DNA of 64,000 nucleotides from Podocnemis expansa (taxonomy: Eukaryota; Chordata; Testudines; Podocnemididae). The notes under the pieces were generated by a model. The model was not told the origin of the DNA. It ran no database searches and saw nothing but the letters and a program-made list of their open reading frames with translations. This document shows positions 1 through 13,005 of this stretch, piece by piece; positions within the stretch are counted from its first letter, which is position 1, and every line of letters begins with the position of its first letter. A program made the position numbers and the translations under genes. The stretch covers positions 51,108,864 through 51,172,863 of the forward strand of contig ML681994.1 in NCBI GenBank assembly GCA_007922195.1, in the 5' to 3' direction.

Positions 1-1674
1 TGTGGTAAGGGCATATCATCCAAACAAGATGATTCAGGATGCAAAAATAAAGCCACTCAAGGAGAAAAAGAAAGTAACAATGACACCAAAGTGAAAGCCA
101 CTAAATAAATGAGAAGCCAGAGTATAAGAAAGAAATAGCAGAACGAATGAATCAGAACCAAGCAGAACGTGCACGGCAACCTCATAAGACCAGGGAAACA
201 AAAATCTTGAATTGAAACTTAACACCTACTGCCTTGGGAGCCCATTAACACCTCTGTACAGGATTCTTACATATAGACACAACCTCCCCCTGCCAAAAAA
301 AAAAAGTCCTGAAGGTAAAAATGTGCATTCTGTACTAGCCAAAGACTTCTTTCACCTTTTGAGCAGGTAAAACATAACAAGAATTCAGAGAGATTTTAAG
401 AATTAGGAAGGAGAATGCCAAATGTCATGAAGATCAGTTCTGAGTCAGTGTGTGCTTTACTTTCAAAACAAGAGCACAGAAAATGGCACTATTGTATACC
501 TTATTAGCCTGACAATTTTCTATAGAGTTTTTCAATGTAAGGTGAAATGAAATATCAGCTCACATAATAAATAAAAGTAATAAACCTATCTACAAGAATC
601 ACAGCACTAAAAACAATGTATGAAATATCCATAGAGCTTAAGCATACAGAATTGAAGTGGCTTGCCCAGGGTCAAAAACTGTAGTCCAACTCATTTGTAA
701 AGCAAATATAAGGGCTGTTGCAGTATGTAACAGCAACATGGGGGCATATCATTGTCATGGTGAGAGCAAATAAATAATTCAGCAGACACTTCTGTTAGTC
801 ACAGGCCTGTGTTTCTAACCAACTCAGACTAAAGTACTTTTATAAAGTTTTAGCTTCGAAACAAGACACTGCTCTTTCTAGTGTAATTGATCTGACTCAA
901 TTACAGTCCAGGTGTTTGTATGTAAACCCGATTTAGAGTCAGTAACTGAGATTAGCTGGTGGGCATTATATCTTTTTTTCAAGGCCCCATTAGTACTTTA
1001 GTTATGCTCTTCCCTTTTGTGGAGGAAGCATTTGAGAGATGAAGCAGTGCTACAGAAATATGGTTTCAGCCTGAACATTGAACCCAGGGTCAAACTCATT
1101 TTTGCTAAATTTATGGCTATGGCAGTTTTTATCTAACTTATTTAAAGAAAGACAGGAGGAAAGAAACATGTGAAGGCCCCATTTCTGATGACCTCTGCTT
1201 CCTTGCTGAATGGATGGGGGAACAGAAAGCTTGTAGGCCCTATTTCTTGCTTCTTTGGCAGGTGCCACTTATTGTCCCTGAGTGGTCAGAGAAGAGGAAA
1301 TGTTAGACTTTGCTCCCAGCTTCTCTGTTGGTTGCTGTTTCTTGCCCAGAAAGGAGGGCAGGAAAGAGTTCTAGGCAATATTCCCCAAGGAGACCTGCAG
1401 GCTCCACTTCTTAGTTCTCTGCTGATAGTTGCACCCCAGGGGAAAGGGAAATTGAGTATAGTCTTGGCTCCCTGCTTCTCTCTTAGCTGCTGCTTCCTGT
1501 CTCTGAGGAAAGACAACACAATGAGAGGGAATTTTGTGTCTTGTTTCCAGTCTCTCTGCAGTCTGCTACTTTGAGTGTCTTAGGAGAAGGGCTAAGAAAG
1601 CTGAAAGCTCTCTGCTCCCCTCCTCTTTGCCCACCACTGCTTCCTCAAATATGCTTCACACAATCAGTTGATAG
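1..1674. other. Unique-looking AT-rich DNA, no gene
   Basis: No coding region, RNA gene or clear transposon is visible. A short stretch near 650-700 (containing TTGCCCAGGGTCA) resembles the core of MIR/CORE-type SINEs, but it is too short and decayed to call. The open frames around 1170-1574 on both strands have no recognisable domain and overlap each other antisense, so I treat them as chance. Confidence 0.6.
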
Positions 1675-2810
1675 ATGAAATGAGGTAGATGTCATTTATT
1701 TTGATGTAAGTAAGGCATTTAACACTGTCTCAAAATCTTACTTAGAAAAATAAATTAAAATAAGCTTGGATAGGAAAAGCTCACATGCATTGAAAACTGG
1801 CTGAAGGACCATTAATAATGAGGGATGATAAATAGCAAAGTGGGGATAGAGTACTGCCAGGACTGGCACCGTCTATTCTTTTCCCACATTTTCATTAATG
1901 TGCTGTAAGAGAGGATTAAAGACAATGTGAAAGACATTTACCATTGATGCTTCACTGGGAGGAACTACAAACAGTTGTGGAAAGAGACAAATACAGAGAT
2001 TTGCAGCATAGATAGAAAGTAATAAAACAACATTTGATTTGGGAAAAAGAATGCGTGCAAGGTAACTATTAAAAAAAAAAACACCAGACAAACTAGGAGA
2101 AACTTGAAAGTGGTAAGGCTGTAGTATGTCTAGGAGGTTGTTATGGATCAGCAAATTAAATTTGCAAGGTGCGAGGACAGCAAAGAAGGCCATAATTTTG
2201 AGCTTTGTGTACAGAGATATCACATCAAGATCAGGAAGCAATAATCCCCTTCTCTACCCACTTGTGTGAGTGACTGCACCTGGCTACTGCATTAAATTCC
2301 AAGCTGTACGTTACCAGAGGGTTATTGACAGCTTGGTGGAAAGTTAAAAGAAGAGCAAAAAGCAAAATGATCAGGAGTCAAAAGGCACCAGCTAATGAGC
2401 AAAGATTAAAAGACCTTTATTAGAGACAAAGAGAGAGCTACCTAATGGAGGTGTGGGAAGGGTGTAGAGCTGTCTGCAGAAATGTCAAAGTGTCTACTGC
2501 AAGGAAGAGGAGGAATTATTAAAGCAGAAGTAGTATAAAGGAATATTAGTTGCAATGGCAGTACAAAGAGGACTAACTACGAATAGTGGAATGGTATTCA
2601 GAAAGGGCAAATATAGGCTGAATATCTGAATATACTTCTTGACAGTGATGCATTAGACTGGAATAGTTTCCCAAAGAAAATGCTGAAAATCTAATTGACT
2701 ATATCATTTAAATGTATATTGGCCAAAATATCAGTGAGTACATTGTTAGAAAGGATTTTGCACTGGCAGAGACAGAGTGAATGATCCAACACGCATTTTT
2801 CATTTCTAGC
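1675..2810 (+). mobile_element. Old CR1-like LINE remnant
   Basis: The plus strand at 1682-1732 translates to EVDVIYFDVSKAFNTVS, which matches the CR1/L3 reverse transcriptase block that precedes the catalytic Asp pair. Further along, stop codons and frameshifts break every frame. The part at about 2360-2700 resembles the C-terminus and 3' UTR of CR1-type LINEs (lysine-rich reads, then a GAATAGTTTCCC-like segment). It is 5'-truncated and heavily diverged, clearly older than the CR1 at 17.5 kb. The exact 3' boundary is uncertain. Confidence 0.6.
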
Positions 2811-5800
2811 TTTAAAAGATTATTGTGAATTTATAAAACTTCAAGTATTTCTACAATGCATTGCAAATCTGTACTGAAATTCTAAGTATAGTGTCCCCCC
2901 TTAGAGTGACACTACTGTACTGAATGATCAAAGATAGTTACCTCAACTGCCTCTCAAAAGAAGTCAGACGACTATATATTGTTCTTTTGTATCTGTCAAT
3001 CTATTTCTATAATACATTAGTACATAACAAGTATAGCCCTGGCTTATTATGTGTCCCCTTTTTAAGTAGGCTATCACTTTAAACAATTAATAGCCTCAAC
3101 CACTATCAATACCGGCTAATTTCACCCTCTGGATGTAAAAGCTGATTCTCTAATGCAATACAGAGCACATGTACAGCATTTTCAAAGAATCTCCCTACAT
3201 AGAACTTTGCTATTTGGGGAGAGCAATAAACAATGGCTTAAAAAGATATCTTTGTGATAACTGACACTAAGTTTTCTCATGCAACATGAGGACCCCCCCC
3301 CATTCTTTCTTCACAAAACCTAAGATTATTTCAGACCTTTAAAACTTGTCAAAGAAGCACCTCTTAAAAATACTATAATTAAAGAAAACAGCATTATTTT
3401 CTAATAGAAAGGTCATACTCAGTTTACATACTATTATTTATCACTTTTTTATTTAATGTTGCTTTGCAGTGTAATTCCAATTAGAAGCTGGCTAGCTTAT
3501 AAGATGACCAGGGAGTCAACACCAAATACTTTTTCTGAATATAAATAAAGCAAAGAAGATAAAATGGATAACTATCAGATATGAAAGTAAAGCAGTATTC
3601 AAAATATAAAATGAAACTGTATAATGTGATGCAAGTATACTGAACAAAGTCACAGAACTGTAAAAGGGAAAAATCACAGTATAAAAGATAGTGGAACTAA
3701 TTACCAGTCACTGAATGAACAGTTTAGAAACAGACAGTAAAAATATAGCTTAATTTCTATTGACAGAAAGTTATATAATTTTGAAGCCCCCCTCCCCCAG
3801 AGCAAATGCTAATTTACTAAAATCATTAAGTAATGCAGCCTTAGAGAATGTAAATAGACCTACTTTCATGAGAGAGTCCTGGTGTCTTGACAAATGCACC
3901 TATTACTAATATTGTCAGGCATAAGATATTTTTACAATATTTTCACAGTTATAGAAATTCAGTGTAGCATATGTTTGTGTGCACACAATTATTGTCTAAC
4001 TCATATAAATCAGGTGTAATGACACAATATTTTGAGAAATCAGAATCTGGTCCTTTGTGTTGTTTGAAAGACAAAAATGAAGAGTCAGCAGCAACATAAC
4101 TCCTCCATACAAGACAGACTTTTTCCCCCTCTCTTGTAGCACTGATATTTGCAGTTGCAGCAGAAAGACTCAAGCAAATAGAGCTATTCAAATTAGTATA
4201 AGAATATGTTTTGTAGCATCTAAGCTCCCCTAACAACTGACGATCAACACAGAACATAAGAAATAAAAAGAATTTTTATGATTCCCCAGCAGGGTAAAAG
4301 AACATCTTACAGAAAGATGATCTAAACCCTTAAACAGACTTAGCAAGGGTATAAATATAGACCTTAAGAAAAAGAGAGAACAAATAGCTAAACATTCATA
4401 GCATATAGATCATCCCCTAAATTTGATTTACTAAAAACTAGTCTGCGACTTTCTTAATATAGCAGTTTTGCTGTTTGAATAGCAATTTTTCTAAACAACT
4501 GCCCAAAATTCATTATTATAGTCCCTCAATCAGGGTGGCCACATGGGCATATCAGGTGCAATCTATAAAAGAAGCAGTTAACCAGCACTCAGGTTTAGCC
4601 TGGTAAAACAAATCCTGCTTCAGCAAGCTAGCTTTAAAGCAAGACTTCTAAAGTTTTCCCTCAATTTTTCCTAGCCTGTTAACCATTCTGCTTGTCATAA
4701 ATGCATAATAACAGTGATATAACTCTTCTTTATGTTGAATAGGTGAGCATAAGTTATTAAACAAAGGATTTGCTGCTAGTTGATATTCTGGTTCTCTGTA
4801 CTGTAGAAACAGCACATGGGGACTGGAAAGCTACAACAGTGTGCTGATGACTTTCTTTCTGAGAGAGTTGCTGGTTAGCACAGTGCTCTCAAGGGATTGG
4901 TAGAGGATGATGTAATGTAAAGCAGCTCTAAGGCTGTCTGTGGATTTGAGCTCCAGTGAGAAGAGGTGATAGATTAGCCATAGGTGGTGGGAAAGTGTAA
5001 AAGATGTATCAAACACCTATGCAGCCTCTTTCCCTTCCTTTGGGCTTCCCTAAGCAGAAATCTGTGGGAGCTGAAAGTGATGGAGGTGATGTTTCTACTG
5101 AATGGTGAACACTGTTTTTGTTTTGCTTTCCATGTTGTGCTTGTTTGTGTTTTGTATTGAAAAACTAGCCTGATCCTGACTAAGCCAGTCTCTTATAAAG
5201 AGAGCACTGTTCAGAGATGGCTTTTAGCAAGGGCTATCAACTCCTCTGTGTTTCTCAGTCACTGGCCTATCTACAAGAAATATTCGCTCCACACAAAAGC
5301 TTTACTGTGGGAAGAGGCTATCACTGCAAGCCTAAGTGTAAAACCAAAGGGATCAAGATGTTCTTTGTAGTACCATCCACTTAGACCTACCAGACCATCA
5401 GGCTGGAAGACAGAGAAGGGAGGATGCACTCTTCCTTGCTGAAAATGCAGACTACAGACTGTCAAAAGGGGTCAGATAAGTTGATGTGGGGGGTGTGCTA
5501 TTTCTGGTTTTTTGATCATCTGGGACTCTCTGCTGTTTTCAGATATGAAAGTGCTTCTGGTTGAGAAATGCTTTAGCCAAGCATGTTGTTTTTTCCTTGC
5601 CTGCTGTGTTGGGGTGAATTGAAAAGCTCAAAGCCTCCTGCAGGTAATTGGAACACTAAGGTAAAATGTATAGAAGATCATGCAAAAGCATTTCGGGACT
5701 AAGCTGGCTGACACACTGCTTCTGGGGTCTAAAGGAACAGGGCTCTTGTGTACCAAGTGGATGCAGGCCTGAGGACTGCAACTGGGGATGTGACTTGCAG

Positions 5801-8800
5801 TGTAAGGAACAATGAGCCACCTCTGCCTTGCAGCCAGCTTACTGAGGAGCAAATGGGATCCTGCAGGTGGATTTTGTCTTCATAACAGACTGGTGTCCAG
5901 TGAGAGATGGGGATTGGACCTAGTTGTGACACTGAGGCTATGGCCTAAAGTATCTGTTCTTTAGAAAATTACTCTGAATTGCGCAGATCTATCTTGTGTT
6001 ACCAAGTTATTGTGCCATATGTTCTGCCTAGCTATGTAATGAAATGGTACTCTGTTGTATGACATACAGCAGGAAGAGCATAGTAACTTCTTTGCACAGC
6101 ACACAAAGGTGCAATATATCTTTAAATCAGTGAAGAGCCCTTCTTCCTGCTGAGCTCAATTTCAGTATCTAATGTTTTCATTTTTCCCTGTTATCTAGGC
6201 ATATGCTGTATCAGTTTTCATTAGAAATGACCTCAAGCTCCAAGGAGATCTGAAATTTCACCCTTGTAAAAAGTAATCCTACTCGTACCTGTTTGATACA
6301 TGAACCATGAAGAATCTTTCAAAGGCCTGTTCAGATGCTTGTTCCAGAGTGGATAAATTACTGCTTTTCCTAAGCAGGAGTTTTTGAATATATTAAAAAA
6401 AAAAAGTTTCAAGTGTCTGTACTTATGTGGAACAGTGATTAACAGATGCATGTTGTCTGGATGTTTTCAATATTTTGAAGATTATAGGTTAGCGTTTGAG
6501 TCTTGCCTTGGCAACACAAAATGGAAAACTGGAGGATCTGAACCCCTGAGAATTCTTCCTATGGAGGGAAAATGTTGGCAATGTTGCTTTTAGACTGGCC
6601 AATAGAAAGGGTCATTGGTAGGCATACCTTAGCCTATACCTTGGTGATCCCTTGGCTGCTGGAACACACCCTTAGCCTGCTCTCATCTGTTAGGATGAAC
6701 AACCAATTAGAATTTGGGAAGAGTGCAAAGGTCCATCTTCTACACAACTTCACATATCTAATCTGAGGTTTAGTCATTGTTTAGTACTTTGGAATTCCCC
6801 ATCCATCTAGTCTTAAAAAAATCTTCTGCAGCGAAAAACAGAGCTCAGTGGCTTGTAGGGGAGGGAGTATATTTAATTATCCAATATTCAGAAACAAATT
6901 ACAAAGGAAATTTTTTATCAAAGTCGTAGAAGGAATTTTTATTGGAAGCAAGGCTTCAGGGCACGTGTTCCCTGTTCTTAATACTATGTGTTAGGCATGG
7001 CCCTGCATCGTGCTAAACTGATCTGGGGTCTTCCCAAAAACTGAGGGACTTGTGTCCATATTTTAAACTAACTCCAATGGCAAGAAGACCTTGACAGCTG
7101 CAAATACAGCAAATAGTTTATAGGAAAAATCAGAGACAAGCTTTTAAATCTAATGCTCTATTAATAACTGATTGGTTATTTTCTGAAGGAAAAGGAATAG
7201 CATACACATGAAAATTGGCAATGTACCCCTTGAAAATGAAAGTTGAGATTCTTCTTTACTTTTTTGTCTTCTAAATGAAGACCCCCTCCTTGGGCCTCAG
7301 AAGCTGATTTTGACTGTGGGATACATGAGCATTTTAAAAGAATAATCAAGTTCCTTTTAGGCTTACTCAGTCATAATCAAGTGATATCAAGCTGTTTCTT
7401 TGAATTGCACTGAAAATAATTAGGACAGGAATAGCTGTAATATCTGGTGTTTGCTGACTTTAACGGTGAACCTTTATGTTTAGGTCATATATATAGATTA
7501 CACTATTTCTCATGTATTAAATAGATGTGGCATATATAAACTATTACCCCTTCATGAGATACCATAACGAACTGCATTACAAAAAGTCACGTATCAATTG
7601 TGGTCATTGCATATAGCAGGGATCTGATTATAGCACCCTTAGTGCATGATGCTTAGTTTGTTGCAGGGATTTGCATCTGAGTATACAAATATTGTGGTTC
7701 CTAATACCGCAATATTCTCTGATAGTGTCTTCTCTGCAACCTAACATGTATTTGCATTCCTGATCGTTTCAGTTTTGAAACTCTCTCAAGCAATAAAGAG
7801 CAAAAATTTTGCAAAAGTACAAATTTCATTTTCTATTTAGACATTTCACCAGGTTCATCTTTCTGCCAAAGTGCCAAAAGTATTGTACAATGGAACAGCA
7901 ACAGTTCCATTCCTGGGCAAAACTGTAAATTTTGATAAATTTGATCCAAATTGTGATAGCCATTTCCAGGATAAACACTTCTAAACACAACCAACATCAC
8001 ATTCCCCAGTTGAAACAGCTTTTTGTTATGATTAAAAAAATTGGAGCAAAACCAAAATGCCTGGGTTTTTGTTTTGTTTTATAATGATTGAAGCTTTTAT
8101 TTCTTCCAGTTCCACTGGCATCAAGAATTTTCATTTTTGCAAATCTGTCAAAAAAATTTGGGGCCAGATAAAATTCTCACTCAGCTGAGTAGAAATCTCT
8201 TCACTGACTGCAATGGAAACTGGATCATCATGTTCTTTGTCACTTTAACACATGATGGGTTTAAGAGAATCTAAGTCAGCGCAATTCTGTTGTAATCAAT
8301 GGAATTAGATTACTTGCATTGTGGCTTACTTTGTCACAGTGTTTGAGGCTTATTACCACAGTTAACAAACATCTGAGCTTGAATTAAACCAACCATTTTT
8401 CTACCTGAGTCGCTCATTATCCATGTCAAGAGGATCCTTGATGACCAACTAGTTTCTTGTCCAACCAAAAATTTCCTATACATTTAGGTCAAACAGAGCC
8501 CAAAATTCCGTATAACCAGTCAAGCTCCATCTAGTATTAAAGTGGCTGACTGAACTATATTGTGGCAGATAATCCTGTTTGACAACTTGCTGAATGTCAG
8601 GTAGTTCAGCAAATCTCTGTTCATTATCTGTGACAGCTTTTTAAGTCGTGAAAATTATAGAGCATTTTAGGTGCTGGCAATGTTAGTGTGAGCTTGTCAG
8701 ACACTTAGTTGCAGAGGAAATGCTTCACATAACCCAAACTTGATTCCCTGTGATGATTGGGGATCAACAGTGATTGGTCTCAAAAGGAATCCAGTGCAAT

Positions 8801-10120
8801 TCTTGACCAGAAAGATATTGGTCATGAAGTATGGCTTCATGAATGTGTATGCAGTGAAGTAAGGACAGTTAACTAATGCCTGAATGGCAACTTGAAAAAA
8901 AAAAAGTGGTTTTGAACATTTCCACACAATGGGTATCTTGACAATACATTTTTCTTAAAGTTGCAAACATAATAGGAATGTGTCTGATTGTTACACCAGG
9001 AAGTGCTAAAAGCAGAGGAACTAATATGGGAAGAAAGCCAACAATAAATGATAAAATGACAATGTGAGTATTGTTCAGAACCTGCTTACCATGTATATAT
9101 GTGTGCAAAAAAGAGTGCATTCTGCCAGGATCTTTGCCCTGTCAGTCAATCAAAAACAATATTCAATTCCACTATCTCCGTAAGTGAAGGGGAAACAAAA
9201 GTATTGGATCCAAATGACTGAGAAACTCTGCAAATCATAGACAGTGTATTTGCCTGTACCTTCATTGTGAAAAATCTGTAGGAAAGTATATGGCCCAGAA
9301 TTGTGAGGTATTTTCTGATCTAATGTGTCTTACTGAGTTAAATTCATCCCTGATGTAATTGAATCCTTCTCAGTGGAATTACTCCAGGATTTAATTTAAC
9401 CCAACCTGGTTATCTTTCCAACCTTTAAATGTCCAGAAAATATAATTCTAAAACTCAAAGAGAAATTGGAAATATTGTGATGTTGCTCCTTTTCAATCCA
9501 AGCATCTAGTCAAAATTCAAGAGTCTGGTGTTTCCTTTGTAAATAATCAAGTTTGTATCAAAGAATATAAGAAGTTGTCCTTCTCTGAATTCCTGAAGAA
9601 CCTGAAGCAATATAATAAATAGTTCTTAGCTTACAGCCTTAAGTCTCTTTAGCCAATAGCCAGTCCAAAGCGTTCTTCCTTGATTTTCTCACCCCTCCTG
9701 CCCCCATCATACACTCAGTTCATAGACAGTTGCTTGGCTTTCTTGTTTATTTGGGTGTTTCTCCCTTTGACTCTGTCCTGTAGATTCCCTTTCCTCACAT
9801 ATACACATTTCACCCAAAATAATATTCAGCAAAAGAGCCTCCATTCGCCCAGTCATAACCCTTTTGTCTTGGCGGGGTGTTTATTAACTCATCCTTGGAA
9901 TGTTAATTGAAGAGTGAATTCACACCCATCAACTTCACTGGTTTTTTTTAACTTGGCTCTTAACATTTTAAATGTAAAAACCAAATGATGATCAACAAAA
10001 ACACTAGATTTATATATGTTTTTACCACACAGATGTCAAATTACAACATTTAGGAAATTAAAAGTCATACTTCTTATGAAACCAGGAGAATATCTTCCTC
10101 ACATGTCTAATATTCTACAT
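2811..10120. other. Long AT-rich stretch without a gene
   Basis: More than 7 kb with no recognisable exon or intact transposon. It holds short homopolymers (for example a C run near 3292-3300), and fragments at about 8161-8330 and 9289-9402 that resemble a degenerate palindromic repeat also seen at 13.4 and 47.8 kb. The block at 3390-3520 is free of recognised repeats and could be conserved non-coding DNA, which sequence alone cannot show. Frames of 60-83 codons scattered here show no domain. Confidence 0.55.
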
Positions 10121-10615
10121 CAATGCTTCTCAAATGCTGTGTCATGTGTGCTGCAGTGGGAAAGCACCCCAGCCTCTGCTGCTGGCTTTTTAGAAGCTGC
10201 TGCTGCTGCCCTAGCAGCTTTAAAGTGCTAGTGGGCAGGGGAGTGGTCCTTTAAAGGTGCAGGGCCAGCAGGAAGAAAATGGAGCCACCCCCCAGCGCTT
10301 TCAGCAGTGGCTCTTGACTGAAAGTTCTGGTGGTAGAGGTCTGCTTTTTCCCTGCTGGTACTGCAGCTTTAAAGGCTGGCAGAAAAACACACAATCTCTT
10401 TCTTTCTTTCTTTTTCAGCAGTGGTGCTTGTGGCTAGCCCCTGCTACGAAACTGCCTTTGCAGGCCTTTTTCTCTCAGTGGTGGCAGCTACTTGAACCCA
10501 CTACTGAATGTGGCGCTTCTGGGCAGAGCCTCAGAGGTGGGTGAGCCTTGGTATGTCATGCGCAATTGGGAACCTTCCTAGTCATGTCATGACCCTAAAC
10601 AGGTTGAGAGCCCTG
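10121..10615. mobile_element. hAT-type non-autonomous DNA transposon
   Basis: The left end reads CAATGCTTCTCAAA and the right end AGGTTGAGAGCCCTG, an imperfect terminal inverted repeat of the CAGNGNTTCTCAA type usual for hAT elements. The flanking octamers, TTCTACAT at 10113-10120 and TTCCACTT at 10616-10623, match at six of eight positions, as expected for a decayed 8-bp hAT target duplication. The 495-bp interior is GC-richer than its surroundings and gives chance frames with no transposase. Confidence 0.6.
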
Positions 10616-11477
10616 TTCCACTTTACTCTATTGGGTGTTAACTTTTATTCATTGGTAAATTATGTGCAAATTGATGAAGCTGCTGTTCTTGGAGATGGAC
10701 CTGTAGTTGTTTTGTGTATTAAATCTGGCTTATCTCTCATTGCATGTGCTTGGTATTTAAAAGGGAATAAAATGTGCTTTCCTTTGCCTTTAAGTAAATA
10801 CTTGTAGCATATATACAATGCTTGTTTTTATTTCTAAACTAAATTTCTTCAGACATGCCAAGGACGCTTGCTTCTATTATGCTCTAAACCTGTGTTACAT
10901 ATTCCATTAATAAAGGAGCCACCTTCCACTGAGCAGTCTCTTAATGTATGGAAAACACATTTTTTGTGCTCAAATAACACAAAAATAACCAAACAGCATT
11001 TTATCAAGCATAAAAAAAAAAAAAAACCCAACGCAAACACTTATTGCCCCAGGGCAATAGTTTGGAAAACTGTTTGGAAAATAGTGGTTCATAATAAAAG
11101 TGATTTAACTATACCCTATGGCATTGCATATAATATAATTACCTCATGCAGCACAAATACAGTATATCAATTAACTCCCCCCTCCCCAAATTGGGAGGCT
11201 TGTCACAAACAGACCATCATGAAATCAGTGGAGAATGGGGTAAAGTCTAAAACCCAGATCCAGATAGTGATTTTAGGAATCTTGAAAGTCACTACATGCC
11301 ACAAAGCTAAGTTAGGCATGTAGGCTCCCAACACAGTGAATGGGGGGAGAGAAGGTCCCAGAAATGTAATCCATGAAAGCCGGCCCACTATGTAAGAAGC
11401 TGACTAAATAGCCAATGGGAGATGCTGATGAGGGATGTGTGCCCTAAGCCCCTTCTTCTCCCCGAGTTCCATGCCTT
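10616..11477. other. No gene seen
   Basis: AT-rich sequence with a poly-A tract near 11010-11025. The frame at 10868-11323 is lysine-rich because it runs through that tract; it has no domain and is probably chance. Confidence 0.5.
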
Positions 11478-11775
11478 GGGGCATGTCTTCACTTATGGCA
11501 GCAAATTTGCCATCGCCTGATCAATCGATCTTTCAAGATCAATTGAATAGGTAGTGGAGACACAGTCAATCAATCCAGAAGTCCATACATTAAAACCACT
11601 CCCTCAGGTGCCATAGTACTGCACTGATGGGAACACATCTCCTGTTGACACAGTGCAGTGAAGACGCCACATAGGAGAGAACTTCTGACATTGATGAGAG
11701 TTACTCAGGCTACTCTGCATAGCTTGTGTAACTCTTGTTGACCGCTGCCAAATTTCCTTAAGTGTAGACCAAGGC
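11478..11775. mobile_element. MITE with GGCATGTCTTCACTTA-type ends
   Basis: The left end GGGGCATGTCTTCACTTA pairs with the inverted right end (ending ...TAAGTGTAGACCAAGGC). The interior holds GATC-containing short palindromes (GATCAATCGATC, then GATCAATTGA). The same end type and a similar GATCAA palindrome recur at 25108-25370, so the two are likely one family. No clear target duplication is visible. I infer a PIF/Harbinger relationship from the shared GTCTACAC-type ends. Confidence 0.55.
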
Positions 11776-11914
11776 TAAGAGAAGGCTGCAGGGAAGTACC
11801 TATCTGTTTGCAAGCCACAGCCAGGAACCACACTCCTGGTGTCATGAGGCACCTAAGATATTTTGTGTATAAAATAACAAGGAGAAGAGGTGATGCAAGT
11901 GCTTCCCTTATAAC

Positions 11915-12289
11915 TTTTAGCTCAGAGGTTAGTGCACTTTCCCATGATGTGGAAAACCTGGGTTCAGTTGCTCCCTTCTAGAGTCATTGGGTCAGAGAAA
12001 GAGGAGAATGACTCTGTAATCCAGTAGTTTAGGTCACCCACTTGGGCAATGTGTTATAGGTAAGAGCCCATGCTCCAATCACTTTCATAATTGAAGCCAA
12101 AGTGGAATGCCTTCAACAAGGTGGAGAGATTGGGAGAAATCCACATCAGATTATCCTTGAGCCAAGTGATTAGAGCATGCTCCAGAGAGGTGGGAGACAC
12201 CTGTCAAATACACTCCCCATCAAGCAGAGGGGGGATTGAACATGGGTCTCACATATGGCAAGTGAGTGCTTTAACCACAGGGCTAAAAG
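11915..12289. mobile_element. tRNA-like SINE with opposed heads
   Basis: TAGCTCAGAGGTTAGTGCA at 11918-11936 looks like a Pol III A box, with a B-box-like GGGTTCAGTTGC from 11960. At the far end a minus-strand copy has a B-box-like block at 12232-12248 and an A-box-like block at 12267-12285. A third A-box-like stretch, GCCAAGTGATTAGAGCA, lies near 12162 on the plus strand. The outer ends are inverted (CTTTTAGC / GCTAAAAG). This fits a compound tRNA-derived SINE; whether it transposed as a unit cannot be told from one copy. Confidence 0.5.
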
Positions 12290-12532
12290 TTAAAAGGGAA
12301 GCATCTTCTCTTCTAGAGTTGGAATGGAGCCTAATCTCTTAGGCCTGGCTGCCAGAGCGGGGCCTGTACATGAAAGGGATGATGGAATGCTTGCTTATCT
12401 TGCCCTGGTTTAAGGATCACATTTGGGTGGGGTGCTGAATACCTATAATGAGGCAGCAGAGTGCCAGGTCAAGGACACCTTGGGGAATCTTTACAGCCAA
12501 ATTTATAGCACCTGGTGAGTTTGGGCACCTAT

Positions 12533-13005
12533 GGCTATCTCCACATGTGGATGCTTATTTTGAAATAAGTTGATTGAAATAAGCTAATTCAAAATAAAAT
12601 TATTTTGAATTAACTTAAATCAAAATAAGCAAAAACCTCAAATTGAAATAAGTCCAGATGCAGTACTTGCTATTTCAAATCAGGAGAGGGGCCCCATGGG
12701 AGGTGTGGCAAAATGGCCCCCTCCCTGAGCCATGCCCCCACCCAATACATAGAAGAAGGAAGGCACCCTGGGAAGGAGAAGTGCAAAAGTGTTCATTCAA
12801 AATAACGGTTATTTCAAAATAACCATTTTGCTTTAACAGATGATTTGAATTAAAGTAGGTTTAAGCTATTTCGATTCATCGTCTCTTGACTCGAAATGAT
12901 GGAGCTTGTCATTTCAATTCAAAAGACCATTGTGTGGACCTAATATTTTTTAAATCAAAATAACCACCGTTATTTCAATTTAAAAGAGAACATGTGGACA
13001 TACTC
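12533..13005. mobile_element. Harbinger-like MITE, TTTCGAAA family
   Basis: The ends GGCTATCTCCACATGTGG and, inverted, GAGTATGTCCACATG lie directly inside matching TAT trinucleotides (12530-12532 and 13006-13008), the 3-bp duplication expected for PIF/Harbinger. The subterminal parts repeat palindromes such as TTATTTTGAAATAA, which look like TTTCGAAA with CpG decayed. The core (about 12680-12785) shares its GGCACCCTGGGAAGGAG block with the copies at 41 kb and, inverted, 59.7 kb. Confidence 0.75.

Noticed and set aside
5628..5932. Two overlapping minus-strand frames at a locally GC-richer spot
   Set aside because: No domain, no splice pattern and no similarity recognised; treated as chance.
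11918..11975. Possible functional tRNA gene
   Set aside because: A- and B-box-like blocks are present but no clover-leaf or acceptor stem could be made; it fits a SINE head.
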